Source: Bryobacteraceae bacterium
Lineage (GTDB): Bacteria; Acidobacteriota; Terriglobia; Bryobacterales; Bryobacteraceae
Assembly (NCBI GenBank): GCA_026002855.1
Contig: BPGD01000001.1
Location: 682,001 to 746,000, forward strand
Length of the DNA stretch: 64,000 nucleotides
Direction of reading: 5' to 3'
Positions within the stretch are counted from its first letter, which is position 1, and each line of letters starts with the position of its first letter. The translations under genes were made by a program, and so were the position numbers. The notes beneath the pieces are model-generated. The model was not told the DNA's origin. It worked only from the letters and a program-made list of their open reading frames with translations, and ran no database searches. Positions 1-8,958 of the stretch are shown one piece after another.

Positions 1-1
1 A

Positions 2-1135
2 CGCGAAGTTTCCCGCCGGGCGCTGTTGTCTGCCGCCGGCGCCTTTACGATCGTCTCTCCGCAGGCGGTCCGCGGCACACAGGCCAACTCGAGGGTCTCC
101 ATCGGCCTGATCGGCTGTGGCGGCCGCGGCACCTACGACGCGCGCATCGCCCACAACGATCCGCGCGGCCGCGTCACCGCCCTCTGCGACCTGTTTGACG
201 ACCGCATCGAACAGGCGAAAACGGCGCTTCAGCTCGACCGGGTGGACGAGTACAAGGACTATCAGAAGCTGCTCGCCAACCCGTCCGTCGACGCCGTCAT
301 CATCGCCACGCCGCCTTATCAGCATCCCGAGCAATTGGAGGCGGCGGTGGATGCGAAGAAGCACATCTACTGCGAAAAGCCCGCCGGAGTGGACACGGCC
401 GGCTGCCAGCGGGTGATCCGCGCCGGCCGGCGCGCCGACCCGAAGAAGGTCATCAGCTTCGGCTTCCAGCAGCGCTACGGCCCCGTGTATCTGGAAGCCT
501 GGAAGCGCGTCAAGGAAGGCGCCATCGGTCCGCTGGCGGCCGCGCGCGCCTACTGGATCGGCGGCGATCCGTTCACCCGCCGCGAGTACCCGGGCCTCGA
601 TCCAAAGCTTGCGGAAATCCGCAACTGGTTCTGCTACGCGAAGTATTCCGGCGACATCATCGTCGAGCAGGACTGCCACAACTTCGACGTGCTCCACTGG
701 TTCCTGGAAGGCCTGCCCGTCCGCGCCGTCGGCTACTCCACACGCAAGGTCCGCCTGACAATGGACATCGTCGACAACCTCACGCTCTCGTTTGAATGGC
801 CCAACAACATGCTGGTCAATTACGAGGCCAACCAGCTCACGCCGCGCGGCTTCTCCAAGGTGGGGGAGGAGTTCACGGGCACAAAAGGCACGATCACCAC
901 CTCGCGCGCCGCGATGACCCACTACAAGGGGCCGAAGGAGATCGAACGCATCGATTCAAAACGCGACATCACCAACGACGCGCTCGAACAGTTCCTCGAC
1001 CGCATTCTCACCGGAAACGTGGAGAACGTGGCCGAGCGCTCGGCGCTGTCCACCATGATTGCGCTGCTCGGCCGCGAGGCCATGTACACGCGCCGGGAGC
1101 AGACCTGGAAAGGGCTCTTCGGGAACATCGCATGA
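2..1135 (+). CDS. Gfo/Idh/MocA-family oxidoreductase, Tat-exported (5' end outside window)
   Basis: This is an NAD(P)-dependent sugar or inositol dehydrogenase-type protein whose substrate cannot be read from sequence. The frame is open from base 2 and encodes SRRALLSAAGAF, the core of a twin-arginine signal, so the true start lies left of the window; the TTG at 26 is not the start. A Rossmann motif (GLIGCGGRG) follows the signal, then the family EKP motif in YCEKPAG and the C-terminal oxidoreductase fold with EQDCHNFDVLHW. The gene ends in an ATGA overlap with the PIG-L deacetylase, suggesting coupled translation. Export of this normally cytoplasmic family is common in Bryobacterales and Planctomycetes (family knowledge). 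Confidence 0.9.
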   Translation, partial: REVSRRALLSAAGAFTIVSPQAVRGTQANSRVSIGLIGCGGRGTYDARIAHNDPRGRVTALCDLFDDRIEQAKTALQLDRVDEYKDYQKLLANPSVDAVIIATPPYQHPEQLEAAVDAKKHIYCEKPAGVDTAGCQRVIRAGRRADPKKVISFGFQQRYGPVYLEAWKRVKEGAIGPLAAARAYWIGGDPFTRREYPGLDPKLAEIRNWFCYAKYSGDIIVEQDCHNFDVLHWFLEGLPVRAVGYSTRKVRLTMDIVDNLTLSFEWPNNMLVNYEANQLTPRGFSKVGEEFTGTKGTITTSRAAMTHYKGPKEIERIDSKRDITNDALEQFLDRILTGNVENVAERSALSTMIALLGREAMYTRREQTWKGLFGNIA

Positions 1136-2019
1136 AGCACGCTGCCTCCGTTCTCATCGCCGCCTGCGCGGCCGCCCTGCTTGCCGGGCCGGGCGCCGCG
1201 CAGCAGCCCCAGCGGAAACTCCGCGTGCTCGCCATCGGCGCGCACCCGGACGATTGCGACATCAAGTTCGGCGGCACTGCGGCCAAGCTGGCGCGCGCCG
1301 GTCACGCGGTCAAATTCCTCTCCGTCACCAATGGCGATGCGGGGCACCAGACGATGGGCGGCGCCGCGCTCGCCAAACGGCGCTACCTGGAGACGCAGGA
1401 GTCGGCCCGCCGCCTCGGCATCGCCGAGTACGAAGTGCTAGACAATCACGACGGCGAGCTGATGCCCACGCTCGAGGTGCGCCGCCAGATCATCCGCGCC
1501 ATCCGCCGCTGGCAGGCCGACATCGTCGTTGGCCCGCGGACCAACGACTATCACCCGGATCACCGCTACACGGGTGTGCTCATCCAGGACGCCGCCTACA
1601 TGGTGATCGTGCCCAACATCGTCGCCGACACGCCGCCGCTGGAGCGCAATCCGGTGTTCCTTTACTACCAGGACAACTTCCAGAAGCCGGCGCCCTTCCG
1701 CCCGGACGTCGTCGTGCCGATCGACGATGTTTTTGACATCAAGATCAGCGCCCTGGACGCGCATGTCTCGCAGTTCTATGAGTGGCTTCCCTGGACCGAC
1801 CGCCGGCTCGACCAGGTGCCCAAGGACCCGAAGCAGCGCCGCGCAATGCTGGCGAAGATGCGCGAGCAGCCGATCACGGACGACGTCCGCCGCGTCCTGG
1901 TTGAAGAGCTCGGCGCCGAGGCCGCGGCGAAGGTCCGGCAGGTGGAGTCATTCGAGCTGTGCGAATACGGCCGCCGGCCGAAGCTCGACGAGCTGCGCGC
2001 GATGTTCCCCATCCGGTGA
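1132..2019 (+). CDS. Secreted PIG-L family deacetylase
   Basis: A 295-residue zinc-dependent N-deacetylase of the PIG-L (LmbE) family, which removes acetyl groups from N-acetylglucosamine-type sugars; the substrate here is unknown. The start ATG at 1132 overlaps the upstream stop by four bases, and residues 1-23 form a signal peptide ending near GAAQQ. The metal-binding AHPDD motif is at residues 37-41 and the second motif HPDH is at 141-144. The coupling to an exported oxidoreductase suggests both act on the same amino-sugar or glycoside outside the cytoplasm (inference). Its 3' end faces the AraC gene with only 24 bases between stops. Confidence 0.9.
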   Translation: MKHAASVLIAACAAALLAGPGAAQQPQRKLRVLAIGAHPDDCDIKFGGTAAKLARAGHAVKFLSVTNGDAGHQTMGGAALAKRRYLETQESARRLGIAEYEVLDNHDGELMPTLEVRRQIIRAIRRWQADIVVGPRTNDYHPDHRYTGVLIQDAAYMVIVPNIVADTPPLERNPVFLYYQDNFQKPAPFRPDVVVPIDDVFDIKISALDAHVSQFYEWLPWTDRRLDQVPKDPKQRRAMLAKMREQPITDDVRRVLVEELGAEAAAKVRQVESFELCEYGRRPKLDELRAMFPIR

Positions 2020-2043
2020 ACGGCCGGCGCCGGGCGGCCTCCA

Positions 2044-3024
2044 TCAGGCGAGGCGAACATCGGGGCGGACAGAGGCAAACCGGGTTCTGGCCGGCGCCGC
2101 CGCGGTCCCCGCGGGACGAACCGCCGCCAGGTGCTGGGATGGCGGCACGCCGAAATAGCGCTTGTACTCCCGGCTGAACTGGCTTGGGCTCTGGTAGCCG
2201 ACCGCGAAGGCAGCGCTCGCCGCGTCCATGCCGCCGCCCAGGATGAGCTCGCGCGCCGCCTGAAGCCGGACCTGCTTCACATACTGCAATGGGCTCATCG
2301 CCATCAGTGCACGGAAATGGTGGTGGAAGGTGGAGAGGCCCATCGCCGCCATGCGCGCCAGGTCTTCCACGCGCACGGGCCTCATGTAGTTCTCCCGGAT
2401 CCAGTCGATGACGCGCGCCATCCGGTGGCCGTGGCTGCCGATCGTGGCAATGTCGCGCAGCCGCGCGCCGGCGGGGCTCTGGAGAATGCGATAGATGATT
2501 TCGCGCTGGAGCAGCGGGCTGAGGAAGGGGATGTCATCCGGCCGTTCGAGCAATCGCACCAGGCGGCAGCAGGCGTCTAGAAGCTCTGGCGTCGTCTCGC
2601 CCACCGCCATCGCGTCGGCATCATCCTCCGGCCGCGCGGGCGCGATCTCGCCCTGCGCCAGCAGCTCCCGCACCACCTGCATGTCGAGCCGCAGCAGCAT
2701 GCACAGATACGGACGTTCCGGGCTGGCCTCGACCACACGGCTCAACACGGGAAGGTCCAGAGAAGTGATCAGGAACCGCGACGCGTCGTAGGAAAGCGTG
2801 CGGACGGGCAATTCCAGCTCCTTCCGCCCCTGAGCCACCAGCGCGAGGCCCGGCTCATAGCAGACGGGCATGGGCGCCGTCGGGCGTACCCGCCGGACGA
2901 GCATGAGCCCGGGCACCGCCGTCTCCCGTCTACCCTCTTCGGGGACGGCAGCGGCGATCAGGCGGGCCAGTTCCCGGCGAAGCGAATTCAGCCGGGCGTC
3001 GCGGACGTCCAGCACCTGAGTCAT
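2044..3024 (-). CDS. AraC-family transcriptional regulator
   Basis: A 326-residue regulator. The N-terminal half matches the AraC_N type arm, with PVCYEPGLALVAQGRKELEL at about residues 56-75. The C-terminal third holds two helix-turn-helix units: VEDLARMAAMGLSTFHHHFRAL, then GYQSPSQFSREYKRYFG, the usual AraC signature. The longer open frame reaching 3963 is antisense to the aldo/keto reductase and is rejected. The ATG at 3024 is preceded by a strong AGGAGG-type ribosome binding site (bases 3030-3036 read on the minus strand). It diverges from the aldo/keto reductase at 3193, so it may control that gene (inference). Confidence 0.9.
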   Translation of the reverse strand: MTQVLDVRDARLNSLRRELARLIAAAVPEEGRRETAVPGLMLVRRVRPTAPMPVCYEPGLALVAQGRKELELPVRTLSYDASRFLITSLDLPVLSRVVEASPERPYLCMLLRLDMQVVRELLAQGEIAPARPEDDADAMAVGETTPELLDACCRLVRLLERPDDIPFLSPLLQREIIYRILQSPAGARLRDIATIGSHGHRMARVIDWIRENYMRPVRVEDLARMAAMGLSTFHHHFRALMAMSPLQYVKQVRLQAARELILGGGMDAASAAFAVGYQSPSQFSREYKRYFGVPPSQHLAAVRPAGTAAAPARTRFASVRPDVRLA

Positions 3025-3192
3025 CGCGGCCTCCTTCCTTTCACGATATAGCCGCACGGCGGCCGCCGGCGCCATTTCTGCCGCCTGCGGCAGGATCAGG
3101 CAAGAATTCGGCAGGATCCCGCTACTGAAATGCGGCGCCGCGGGTTCAGTATGGACGTGAGAGCCCCGCAGCATGGCGCGGACAGTGAGGAC

Positions 3193-4134
3193 ATGATGGA
3201 CAGGCGAACACTTCTGAACAGCGTGGCCGGCGCGGCGCCGCTGGCGCTGCTGGAACAATCCTCCAGACCCAGTGCGGCGGAGGGCATCCCCACGGTGCCG
3301 TTCGGCAGGACGGGAATCCGTGTGCAAGTGATTGCGCAGGGCGGCGCCCGCATGGATCTGCACCCCGACGTTCCATCCGCGGCGGCGCACGTCCGGCGAA
3401 TGTACGAACTGGGCATACGTTACTTTGACTGTGCGCGGTCCTACTGGGGCGGGCGCGCGGAGGAGGCTTACGGCATCGGCCTGGCGGGCGTCCGCAAAGA
3501 AGTCTTCCTCACCAGCAAGACGCTGGCGCGCACGGCCGGGGAGGCGCGCCAGGACCTGGAGACGTCGCTGCGGCTGCTGAAGACGGACTACCTCGACCTT
3601 TGGCAGATCCACGACGTCCGCACCCAGGCGGACATCGACCGGATCCTGGCCCCGGGCGGGGCCCTGGAGGCGCTCGAGGCGGCCAGGCGCGAGGGCAAGT
3701 GCCGCCTGATCGGCTTCACCGGCCATTTCGATCCCGCCGTGCACGCGGCGCTGCTCAAGGCATACGACCGGTGGGACTCGGTGATGATGCCGCTGCACGC
3801 GGCCGACCACGCCTACCTGAGCTTCGAACAGATCGCGCTGCCGGTGGCCCTGGAAAAGGGCGTTGCGGTGCAGGCGATCAAGGTCTTCGCCAAGGCGAAC
3901 CTGCTGCGTTCGCTGAGCCCGGTGGAATGCCTGCGTTACGCGTTGAGCCTGCCGGGAGTCCACGTGGCCATCTGCGGCGCAGGCACGCAGGGGCAGATGG
4001 AGGACAACATCCGCACCGTGCGCAGCTTCAGGAAGCTGACCAGCGAGGAACTGGCCTCCGTGCGGCAGCGGGCCACACGCGGGCTGGGCGTGGTGACGGG
4101 CCCGCCGCTCGAGTACTGGAAAAAGCCGGCCTGA
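3193..4134 (+). CDS. Aldo/keto reductase with Tat signal
   Basis: An NADPH-type aldo/keto reductase of 312-313 residues. The start is ATG 3193 or the adjacent ATG 3196; the second is better spaced from GAGG at 3187-3190. The N-terminus MDRRTLLNSVAGAAPLALL is a twin-arginine signal. Family catalytic residues are visible: Asp and Tyr in YFDCARSYWGGRAEEAYG, Lys in FLTSKTLA, and His in LWQIHDV. A barrel ending with FRKLTSEEL agrees with the family. Upstream in-frame ATGs at 3130 and 3151 lack a binding site and add no recognisable sequence. It diverges from the AraC gene and is followed by a secreted SnoaL-like gene. Confidence 0.88.
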   Translation: MMDRRTLLNSVAGAAPLALLEQSSRPSAAEGIPTVPFGRTGIRVQVIAQGGARMDLHPDVPSAAAHVRRMYELGIRYFDCARSYWGGRAEEAYGIGLAGVRKEVFLTSKTLARTAGEARQDLETSLRLLKTDYLDLWQIHDVRTQADIDRILAPGGALEALEAARREGKCRLIGFTGHFDPAVHAALLKAYDRWDSVMMPLHAADHAYLSFEQIALPVALEKGVAVQAIKVFAKANLLRSLSPVECLRYALSLPGVHVAICGAGTQGQMEDNIRTVRSFRKLTSEELASVRQRATRGLGVVTGPPLEYWKKPA

Positions 4135-4218
4135 AAACCCGCGCCGGTGCGCCGGAGCGGACAGGTTCTGGATGGAAATCGAACATTGAAAACGAGGAAT
4201 TCTGGAGGATCATCTACA

Positions 4219-4686
4219 ATGCGATCTGCCATTCTTGCAATCCTTCTCTCCGCGCTGGCGGCTCAGGCCGGCCTGGCGCAGGCAGAAAGACAATGGCTCC
4301 CCGCAAAGAACCACAGCGAAGCCGAACAGGAAATTTTGAAACTCTCCCGCGACAAGTGGCAGTGGATGGCGGAACGGAAGATGGAGCAGCTTGAAGCGCT
4401 GTTCCACGAGGAGGCGTTTTTCGTCCACATGGGCGCCACCATGACCCGGGACCAGGAGCTGGGCGTCATCCGCGGCGGCAACATCCAGTACAAACAGGCG
4501 GACATCCACGAAGCGACGGCGCGCATCCTGGGCGACACAGCCATCGTGCTGAACCGCATCCGGCTGCTGGCGGTGGTCGGCGGCAACGAGGTGACCAATC
4601 CCTTCATGGTCACCGAAGTGTATGTCCGCCGCGACGGGAGGTGGAAACTGGCGGCGCTCGCCTTCACCCGGCTGATGGGTCAGTGA
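4219..4686 (+). CDS. Secreted SnoaL/NTF2-like (DUF4440-type) protein
   Basis: A 155-residue protein with a signal peptide (residues 1-20, ending AGLAQA) and one cone-shaped NTF2-like domain. Typical features are DKWQWMAERKMEQLEALFHEEAFFVHMG near the N-terminus and RRDGRWKLAALAFTRL at the end. Members of this fold are isomerases, hydratases or ligand binders; nothing here fixes an activity. ATG 4219 follows a TGGAGG site at 4203-4208. It is on the same strand as the upstream reductase and the downstream cupin gene, so it may belong to the same exported catabolic set (inference). Confidence 0.8.
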   Translation: MRSAILAILLSALAAQAGLAQAERQWLPAKNHSEAEQEILKLSRDKWQWMAERKMEQLEALFHEEAFFVHMGATMTRDQELGVIRGGNIQYKQADIHEATARILGDTAIVLNRIRLLAVVGGNEVTNPFMVTEVYVRRDGRWKLAALAFTRLMGQ

Positions 4687-4867
4687 TGCGGCGCGGTTGA
4701 GAAAACCGGCACCCGGGCGGCAGCGCAGTGGGAGCCGCGCGATCGATTCGGGCACGGACGGATTCTGATCTGCGGTCGCAAGCCCGGCGTGCGCGGAACA
4801 CTCCGCCATCCGGGCCGCCCCCGGCAGCCGTTTTCACGAAGGAAGCGAAGGTCCATTGGGAAGCACA

Positions 4868-5698
4868 ATGAAGGCATCCACCTTGATCGTTTCGTTGGCC
4901 GCCCTGATGGGCGTCATGGCCGTGACGGCACAGACACCGCTTCCGGCGGACGGTCCCCGGCTTCGCATTGTGCGCGCCGGCGGGCCGTCGCGGCCGGGGC
5001 CCGCCGAATACTTCACAGGGGCGGCTCGGATCGATTCCGAGGTCGCCGCAGAGGCGCCGGGGCGCACGGCCGGCGCGCGCGTCAGCTTCGAACCCGGCGC
5101 ACGCACCGCCTGGCACGCGCACCCCTCGGGGCAGATCCTGTTCATCACTGCCGGCAGGGGCCGCGTCCAGCAATGGGGCGGGCCTGTGGAAGAGGTGCAG
5201 GCCGGCGACACCGTCTGGATTCCCGCCGGCGTGAAGCACTGGCATGGCGCTGCTCCGGACAGCGCGATGACGCACATCGCCATCTCCGAGCGGATCAACG
5301 GCCGCAACCACGAGTGGATGGAGCATGTGAGCGATCATCAGTACGGCGCTCCGCCGCGGGCCGCCACGGTCGTGGATGCGCCGCGGCCTTCGCAGAGCGC
5401 CATCGGCAACATCGCGCCAAAGCTGGCGCAGATCACTGATGACGTGCTGTACGGCGATATCTGGAAACGGCCGGAGCTCTCCAGGCGCGACCGGAGCCTG
5501 GTGACGGTGGCCGCGCTCGTCGCGCTCAACCGGCCGGAACAGCTCCGTTCGCATCTCCGCATCGCGCGCCAGCATGGCGTCACGCAGGCGGAGTTGATCG
5601 AATTGATCACCCACCTGGCTTTCTATGCCGGCTGGCCGAATGCGGTCACCGCCGTGGGCGTGGCACGCGAAGTTTTTGGCAACGAGCCGGCCCAGTGA
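4868..5698 (+). CDS. Secreted cupin / carboxymuconolactone decarboxylase-like fusion
   Basis: A 276-residue two-domain protein with a signal peptide (about residues 1-22). Residues 40-145 are a cupin: metal ligands H83 and H85 in AWHAHPSG, Q89 and H124 in PAGVKHWHG. Residues 180-276 are a CMD/AhpD-like domain with [15 protein letters not shown] and [12 protein letters not shown]. The CMD half lacks a visible CxxC pair, so it is probably not a peroxidase-reducing AhpD. ATG 4868 is preferred over TTG 4856 because the signal peptide begins there. Similar fusions occur beside tautomerase or aromatic catabolism genes (family knowledge); the substrate here is unknown. Confidence 0.85.
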   Translation: MKASTLIVSLAALMGVMAVTAQTPLPADGPRLRIVRAGGPSRPGPAEYFTGAARIDSEVAAEAPGRTAGARVSFEPGARTAWHAHPSGQILFITAGRGRVQQWGGPVEEVQAGDTVWIPAGVKHWHGAAPDSAMTHIAISERINGRNHEWMEHVSDHQYGAPPRAATVVDAPRPSQSAIGNIAPKLAQITDDVLYGDIWKRPELSRRDRSLVTVAALVALNRPEQLRSHLRIARQHGVTQAELIELITHLAFYAGWPNAVTAVGVAREVFGNEPAQ

Positions 5699-5763
5699 GT
5701 GGATTTCCCGGAGATCGGGCAAAGGATTTGGTCGTGCGCAGGCACGGATCAGGAGCATAAGTC

Positions 5764-6870
5764 ATGAGGCATCACCGCGTCTTTCCTGTCAGCGCTCTCC
5801 AGGCCGCAGCGGTCCTGCTATGGACGGCCACGCCTCCGGCGTTTCTTTCCGCACAGTCATTCCGTGACCTGAAGATGCCCGATAAGCCCCTCGTCCTGCG
5901 GGCCCAGGGCAGTTTTTTCGTCGGCGGCGAAAAATCCCGGCAGACCCGCGGACAATTGGGCGACCTGGGTCCGGAAGGCCACATCACCATTTATCAGATG
6001 TACGTCCGCTACATGATCCCGAAGGGCGGCGAGAAGAACGTTCCGGTTGTGATGATTCACGGAGCCACGTTGACAGGCAAGTCCTGGGAAACGACGCCGG
6101 ACGGCCGCATGGGCTGGGACGAATATTTCGTACGCAATGGACATCCGGTCTATGTCCCGGATCAGGTGGGGCGCGGGCGCTCCGGCTTCAATCAGGCGGT
6201 GATCAACGACGTGCGTGCCGGACTGTCGCCGCCGGAAAAACTGCCCGTATTTCTCCGCTTCAGCGATGAAGTTGTCTGGCCGAATTTCCGCTTCGGGGCC
6301 AGGCCCGGCGAGCCCTACGCGGAGACGCAATATCCGGTCCATGCCGTGGACGAACTGTCGAAGCAGGGCGTGCCAGACCTGACCTACAGCGGGCTGCCCG
6401 TGCCCACACCCACCATCCGCGCACTGGCCGATCTGGCCGGCGACCTCGGCGGCGCCGTCCTCATGGGCCATTCCCAGTCCGGCCCCTTCCCTCTGGAAGC
6501 AGCGTTGCTGAATCCTGCGGCTGCCCGGGGTCTGGTGCTCATTGAGCCAGGCCGCTGCCCGTCCACCTACACCGACACACAGATCGCCACGCTGGCCCGG
6601 ATTCCGATCCTCGCACTCTATGGCGATTATCTGGACACGCCCACGGGGATTTCCCGCCTGCCCTCATGGAAAATCTCCTTCGACTCCTGCATGGAGCTGA
6701 TCCGGCGCATCAACGCCGCCGGTGGCAGGGCGCGCATGCTGCATCCGCCCGAGATGGGGATCCGCGGCAACAGCCATATGATCATGCAGGACCGCAACCA
6801 CTTTCAAATCGCCGACATGATTCTGGCCTGGATCCGTCAGGAAGTCACCGGCCGACGGCGGCGCCGATAA
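5764..6870 (+). CDS. Secreted alpha/beta hydrolase
   Basis: A 368-residue hydrolase with a signal peptide (about residues 1-30, ending FLSAQ). The oxyanion region is VVMIHGATLTGKSWE (residues 95-109) and the nucleophile elbow is GHSQS at 235-239, so Ser237 is the likely nucleophile. A histidine in RGNSHMIMQDRNH near residues 337-349 is the likely catalytic base. An esterase or lipase-like role is plausible; no substrate can be read. A GGAG site lies just before the ATG. It follows the cupin-CMD gene by 65 bases on the same strand and may share its transcript. Confidence 0.85.
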   Translation: MRHHRVFPVSALQAAAVLLWTATPPAFLSAQSFRDLKMPDKPLVLRAQGSFFVGGEKSRQTRGQLGDLGPEGHITIYQMYVRYMIPKGGEKNVPVVMIHGATLTGKSWETTPDGRMGWDEYFVRNGHPVYVPDQVGRGRSGFNQAVINDVRAGLSPPEKLPVFLRFSDEVVWPNFRFGARPGEPYAETQYPVHAVDELSKQGVPDLTYSGLPVPTPTIRALADLAGDLGGAVLMGHSQSGPFPLEAALLNPAAARGLVLIEPGRCPSTYTDTQIATLARIPILALYGDYLDTPTGISRLPSWKISFDSCMELIRRINAAGGRARMLHPPEMGIRGNSHMIMQDRNHFQIADMILAWIRQEVTGRRRRR

Positions 6871-6989
6871 AGACAATGGCGCGCAGGGCCGGTCCTGAAT
6901 GCACCCCCGCCCGGATCGGGAAGGCCGCCCGCGGAGCCTGGATTGCCGCCCGGCCCTCGCATAGAATGGCGGCGGAGGCCAAGGGGCTC

Positions 6990-7973
6990 ATGGCAACAAT
7001 CAACCGGAGAGACCTGTTTTCCGCGGGAGCGGCACTGGCGGTCTCGCGCACCGCTGCCGCGGCTCAGAACCGCAGCAACGGGATTCCCACGCGTCCGCTG
7101 GGCAGGACGGGCGTGGAAGTGAGCGTACTCGGGCTGGGCGGGCACCACCAGGCACGGCCCAAAGACGAAAACGAATCCATCCGGCTGGTGCATGCAGCCA
7201 TCGATGCCGGCATTACCTTCATGGATAACGCGTGGGACTACCACAACGGCCGCGCCGAAGAGGTAATGGGCAGGGCGCTGGCCATGGATGGATACCGCAA
7301 GCGCGTGTTCCTGATGACGAAGGTCTGCGCGCGGGATTACGACGGGGCGATGAAACATCTGGAGGACAGCCTGCGCCGCCTGCGCACGGACGTCATCGAC
7401 CTCTGGCAATTCCACGAATGCAATTACCACAACGACCCGGAATTTCTGGTCGAGAAGGGCGGCCTGAGGGCCGCACTGGAAGCCAAAAAGCAGGGGAAAG
7501 TGCGCTTTCTCGGATTTACCGGTCACAAGCATCCGCGCATCCACCGGAAAATGCTGGCCCTGGATTTTCCCTGGGACGCCTGCCAGATGCCCATCAACAT
7601 CATGGATCACGCGTTCGAAAGCTTCCGTCATGAGGTGGTGCCGGAGTGCCAGCGCCGCGGCATCGGCGTGATCGGAATGAAGGGCTGCGGGGGCGACGGC
7701 CGGATGATCGCCGACGGAGTGGTGACGGTGGAGGAGTGCTACCGGTATTTTCTGTCGCAGCCGGTGAGCGTGCAGGTGGTGGGGCTGGCCTCGATGGAAG
7801 ACCTCGAGCGCGCCGTGTCGATTGCCCGAAATTTCCGGCCGCTGACGATGGCAGAAATGAACGCCCTGCTCAGCCGCGTGCGCGAGGTGAGCGGCGATGG
7901 GCGCTACGAGCTGTTCAAGACGACCCAGCGGTTCGACGCCGGCCTCCACCGCCAGCAGCATGGGTTCACGTAA
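6990..7973 (+). CDS. Aldo/keto reductase with Tat signal
   Basis: A second exported aldo/keto reductase, 327 residues from ATG 6990. The N-terminus MATINRRDLFSAGAALAV is a twin-arginine signal. Catalytic residues are visible: Asp/Tyr in FMDNAWDYHNGRAEEVMG, Lys in FLMTKVCARD and His in LWQFHECNYH. It differs from the copy at 3193 in having the longer KGCGGDG loop near residue 230 and a C-terminal ELFKTTQRFD tail. An in-frame ATG at 6966 has no binding site upstream; ATG 6990 has GGAGG and AAGGGG just before it. Longer frames reaching 6666 overlap the hydrolase and are rejected. Confidence 0.88.
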   Translation: MATINRRDLFSAGAALAVSRTAAAAQNRSNGIPTRPLGRTGVEVSVLGLGGHHQARPKDENESIRLVHAAIDAGITFMDNAWDYHNGRAEEVMGRALAMDGYRKRVFLMTKVCARDYDGAMKHLEDSLRRLRTDVIDLWQFHECNYHNDPEFLVEKGGLRAALEAKKQGKVRFLGFTGHKHPRIHRKMLALDFPWDACQMPINIMDHAFESFRHEVVPECQRRGIGVIGMKGCGGDGRMIADGVVTVEECYRYFLSQPVSVQVVGLASMEDLERAVSIARNFRPLTMAEMNALLSRVREVSGDGRYELFKTTQRFDAGLHRQQHGFT

Positions 7974-8191
7974 CCAGTATCCGGGAAGCTCGCCGCCGGT
8001 AGCGATCCACGGGCCAGCCACCAAACCGTCCAGCATTTTCCCGGCGGGCTGACCATCCGATGAACGGCCGGCCTGCGGAGCGCGGGGGGCGGGAACACGG
8101 GTCGGCCGGGCCCGGCACCAGGGGGGCTGCCGTCCCGTCTGGCATCGGGCGGATTTTTCGCATACAGTATCAGTGCGGAAAGGAGCAGATC

Positions 8192-8764
8192 ATGGCGAAG
8201 AAGATCCTGATGCTCGTTGGCGACTATGTGGAAGACTACGAGGCGATGGTCCCCTTCCAGGCCCTGCAAATGCTGGGTTTCACCGTTCATGCGGTGTGTC
8301 CGGGCAAGAAGCTGGGCGAGAAGGTCCGCACCGCGATTCACGATTTCGAGGGCGACCAGACGTATTCGGAAAAACGGGGCCATGATTTTGCCCTGAACCA
8401 GGCCTTTGACGTGATCCTGCCCTCGGAGTACGACGCACTGGTGGTTCCCGGGGGGCGCGCGCCCGAGTATCTGCGGCTGAATGCCCGCGTGCTGGACATC
8501 GTGAGGCACTTCTTTGACGCGAACAAGCCGGTGGCGGCGATCTGTCACGGGGCGCAATTGCTGGCCGCGGCTGGCGTGCTGAAGGGCCGCAGACTCACGG
8601 CCTACCCGGCGGTGGGACCGGAGGTGACAGCTTGCGGCGGCATTTACGTCGAAGTGCCCATGACGGAGGCAGTGACCGATGGCAATCTGGTGACGGCACC
8701 GGCCTGGCCGGCGCATCCGGCGTGGCTGGCGAAGTTCGTGGAACTCCTGCGCCAGGGCGTGTGA
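8192..8764 (+). CDS. DJ-1/PfpI family protein
   Basis: A 190-residue class I glutamine-amidotransferase-like protein of the DJ-1/PfpI family, which includes glyoxalase III/deglycase-type enzymes and proteases. The nucleophile elbow [11 protein letters not shown] places Cys118 next to His119, and the conserved acidic residue lies in VEDYE near residues 13-17. There is no signal peptide, so it is probably cytoplasmic. ATG 8192 is chosen because AAGGAG (8180-8185) lies seven bases upstream and the protein fold begins there; the longer frame from 8060 has no support. The 218 bases before it contain no gene. Confidence 0.88.
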   Translation: MAKKILMLVGDYVEDYEAMVPFQALQMLGFTVHAVCPGKKLGEKVRTAIHDFEGDQTYSEKRGHDFALNQAFDVILPSEYDALVVPGGRAPEYLRLNARVLDIVRHFFDANKPVAAICHGAQLLAAAGVLKGRRLTAYPAVGPEVTACGGIYVEVPMTEAVTDGNLVTAPAWPAHPAWLAKFVELLRQGV

Positions 8765-8958
8765 ACCGTCATCGGCGCACGGCCGGGATGCAGAAGCGCC
8801 GCCGGATTTCGTATTTCCAGTCAAAGGGCTCAGACACGGCACTCGTTGGCGCGCTGGTTTCCGCGACGGACTCCTGAACGGCCGATTGTACCCGGCGCGA
8901 CATTGGTATAGGCTATGGGGTACTCGTGTCCCTGTCAGAGGGATCCTGGGAGAGAACG

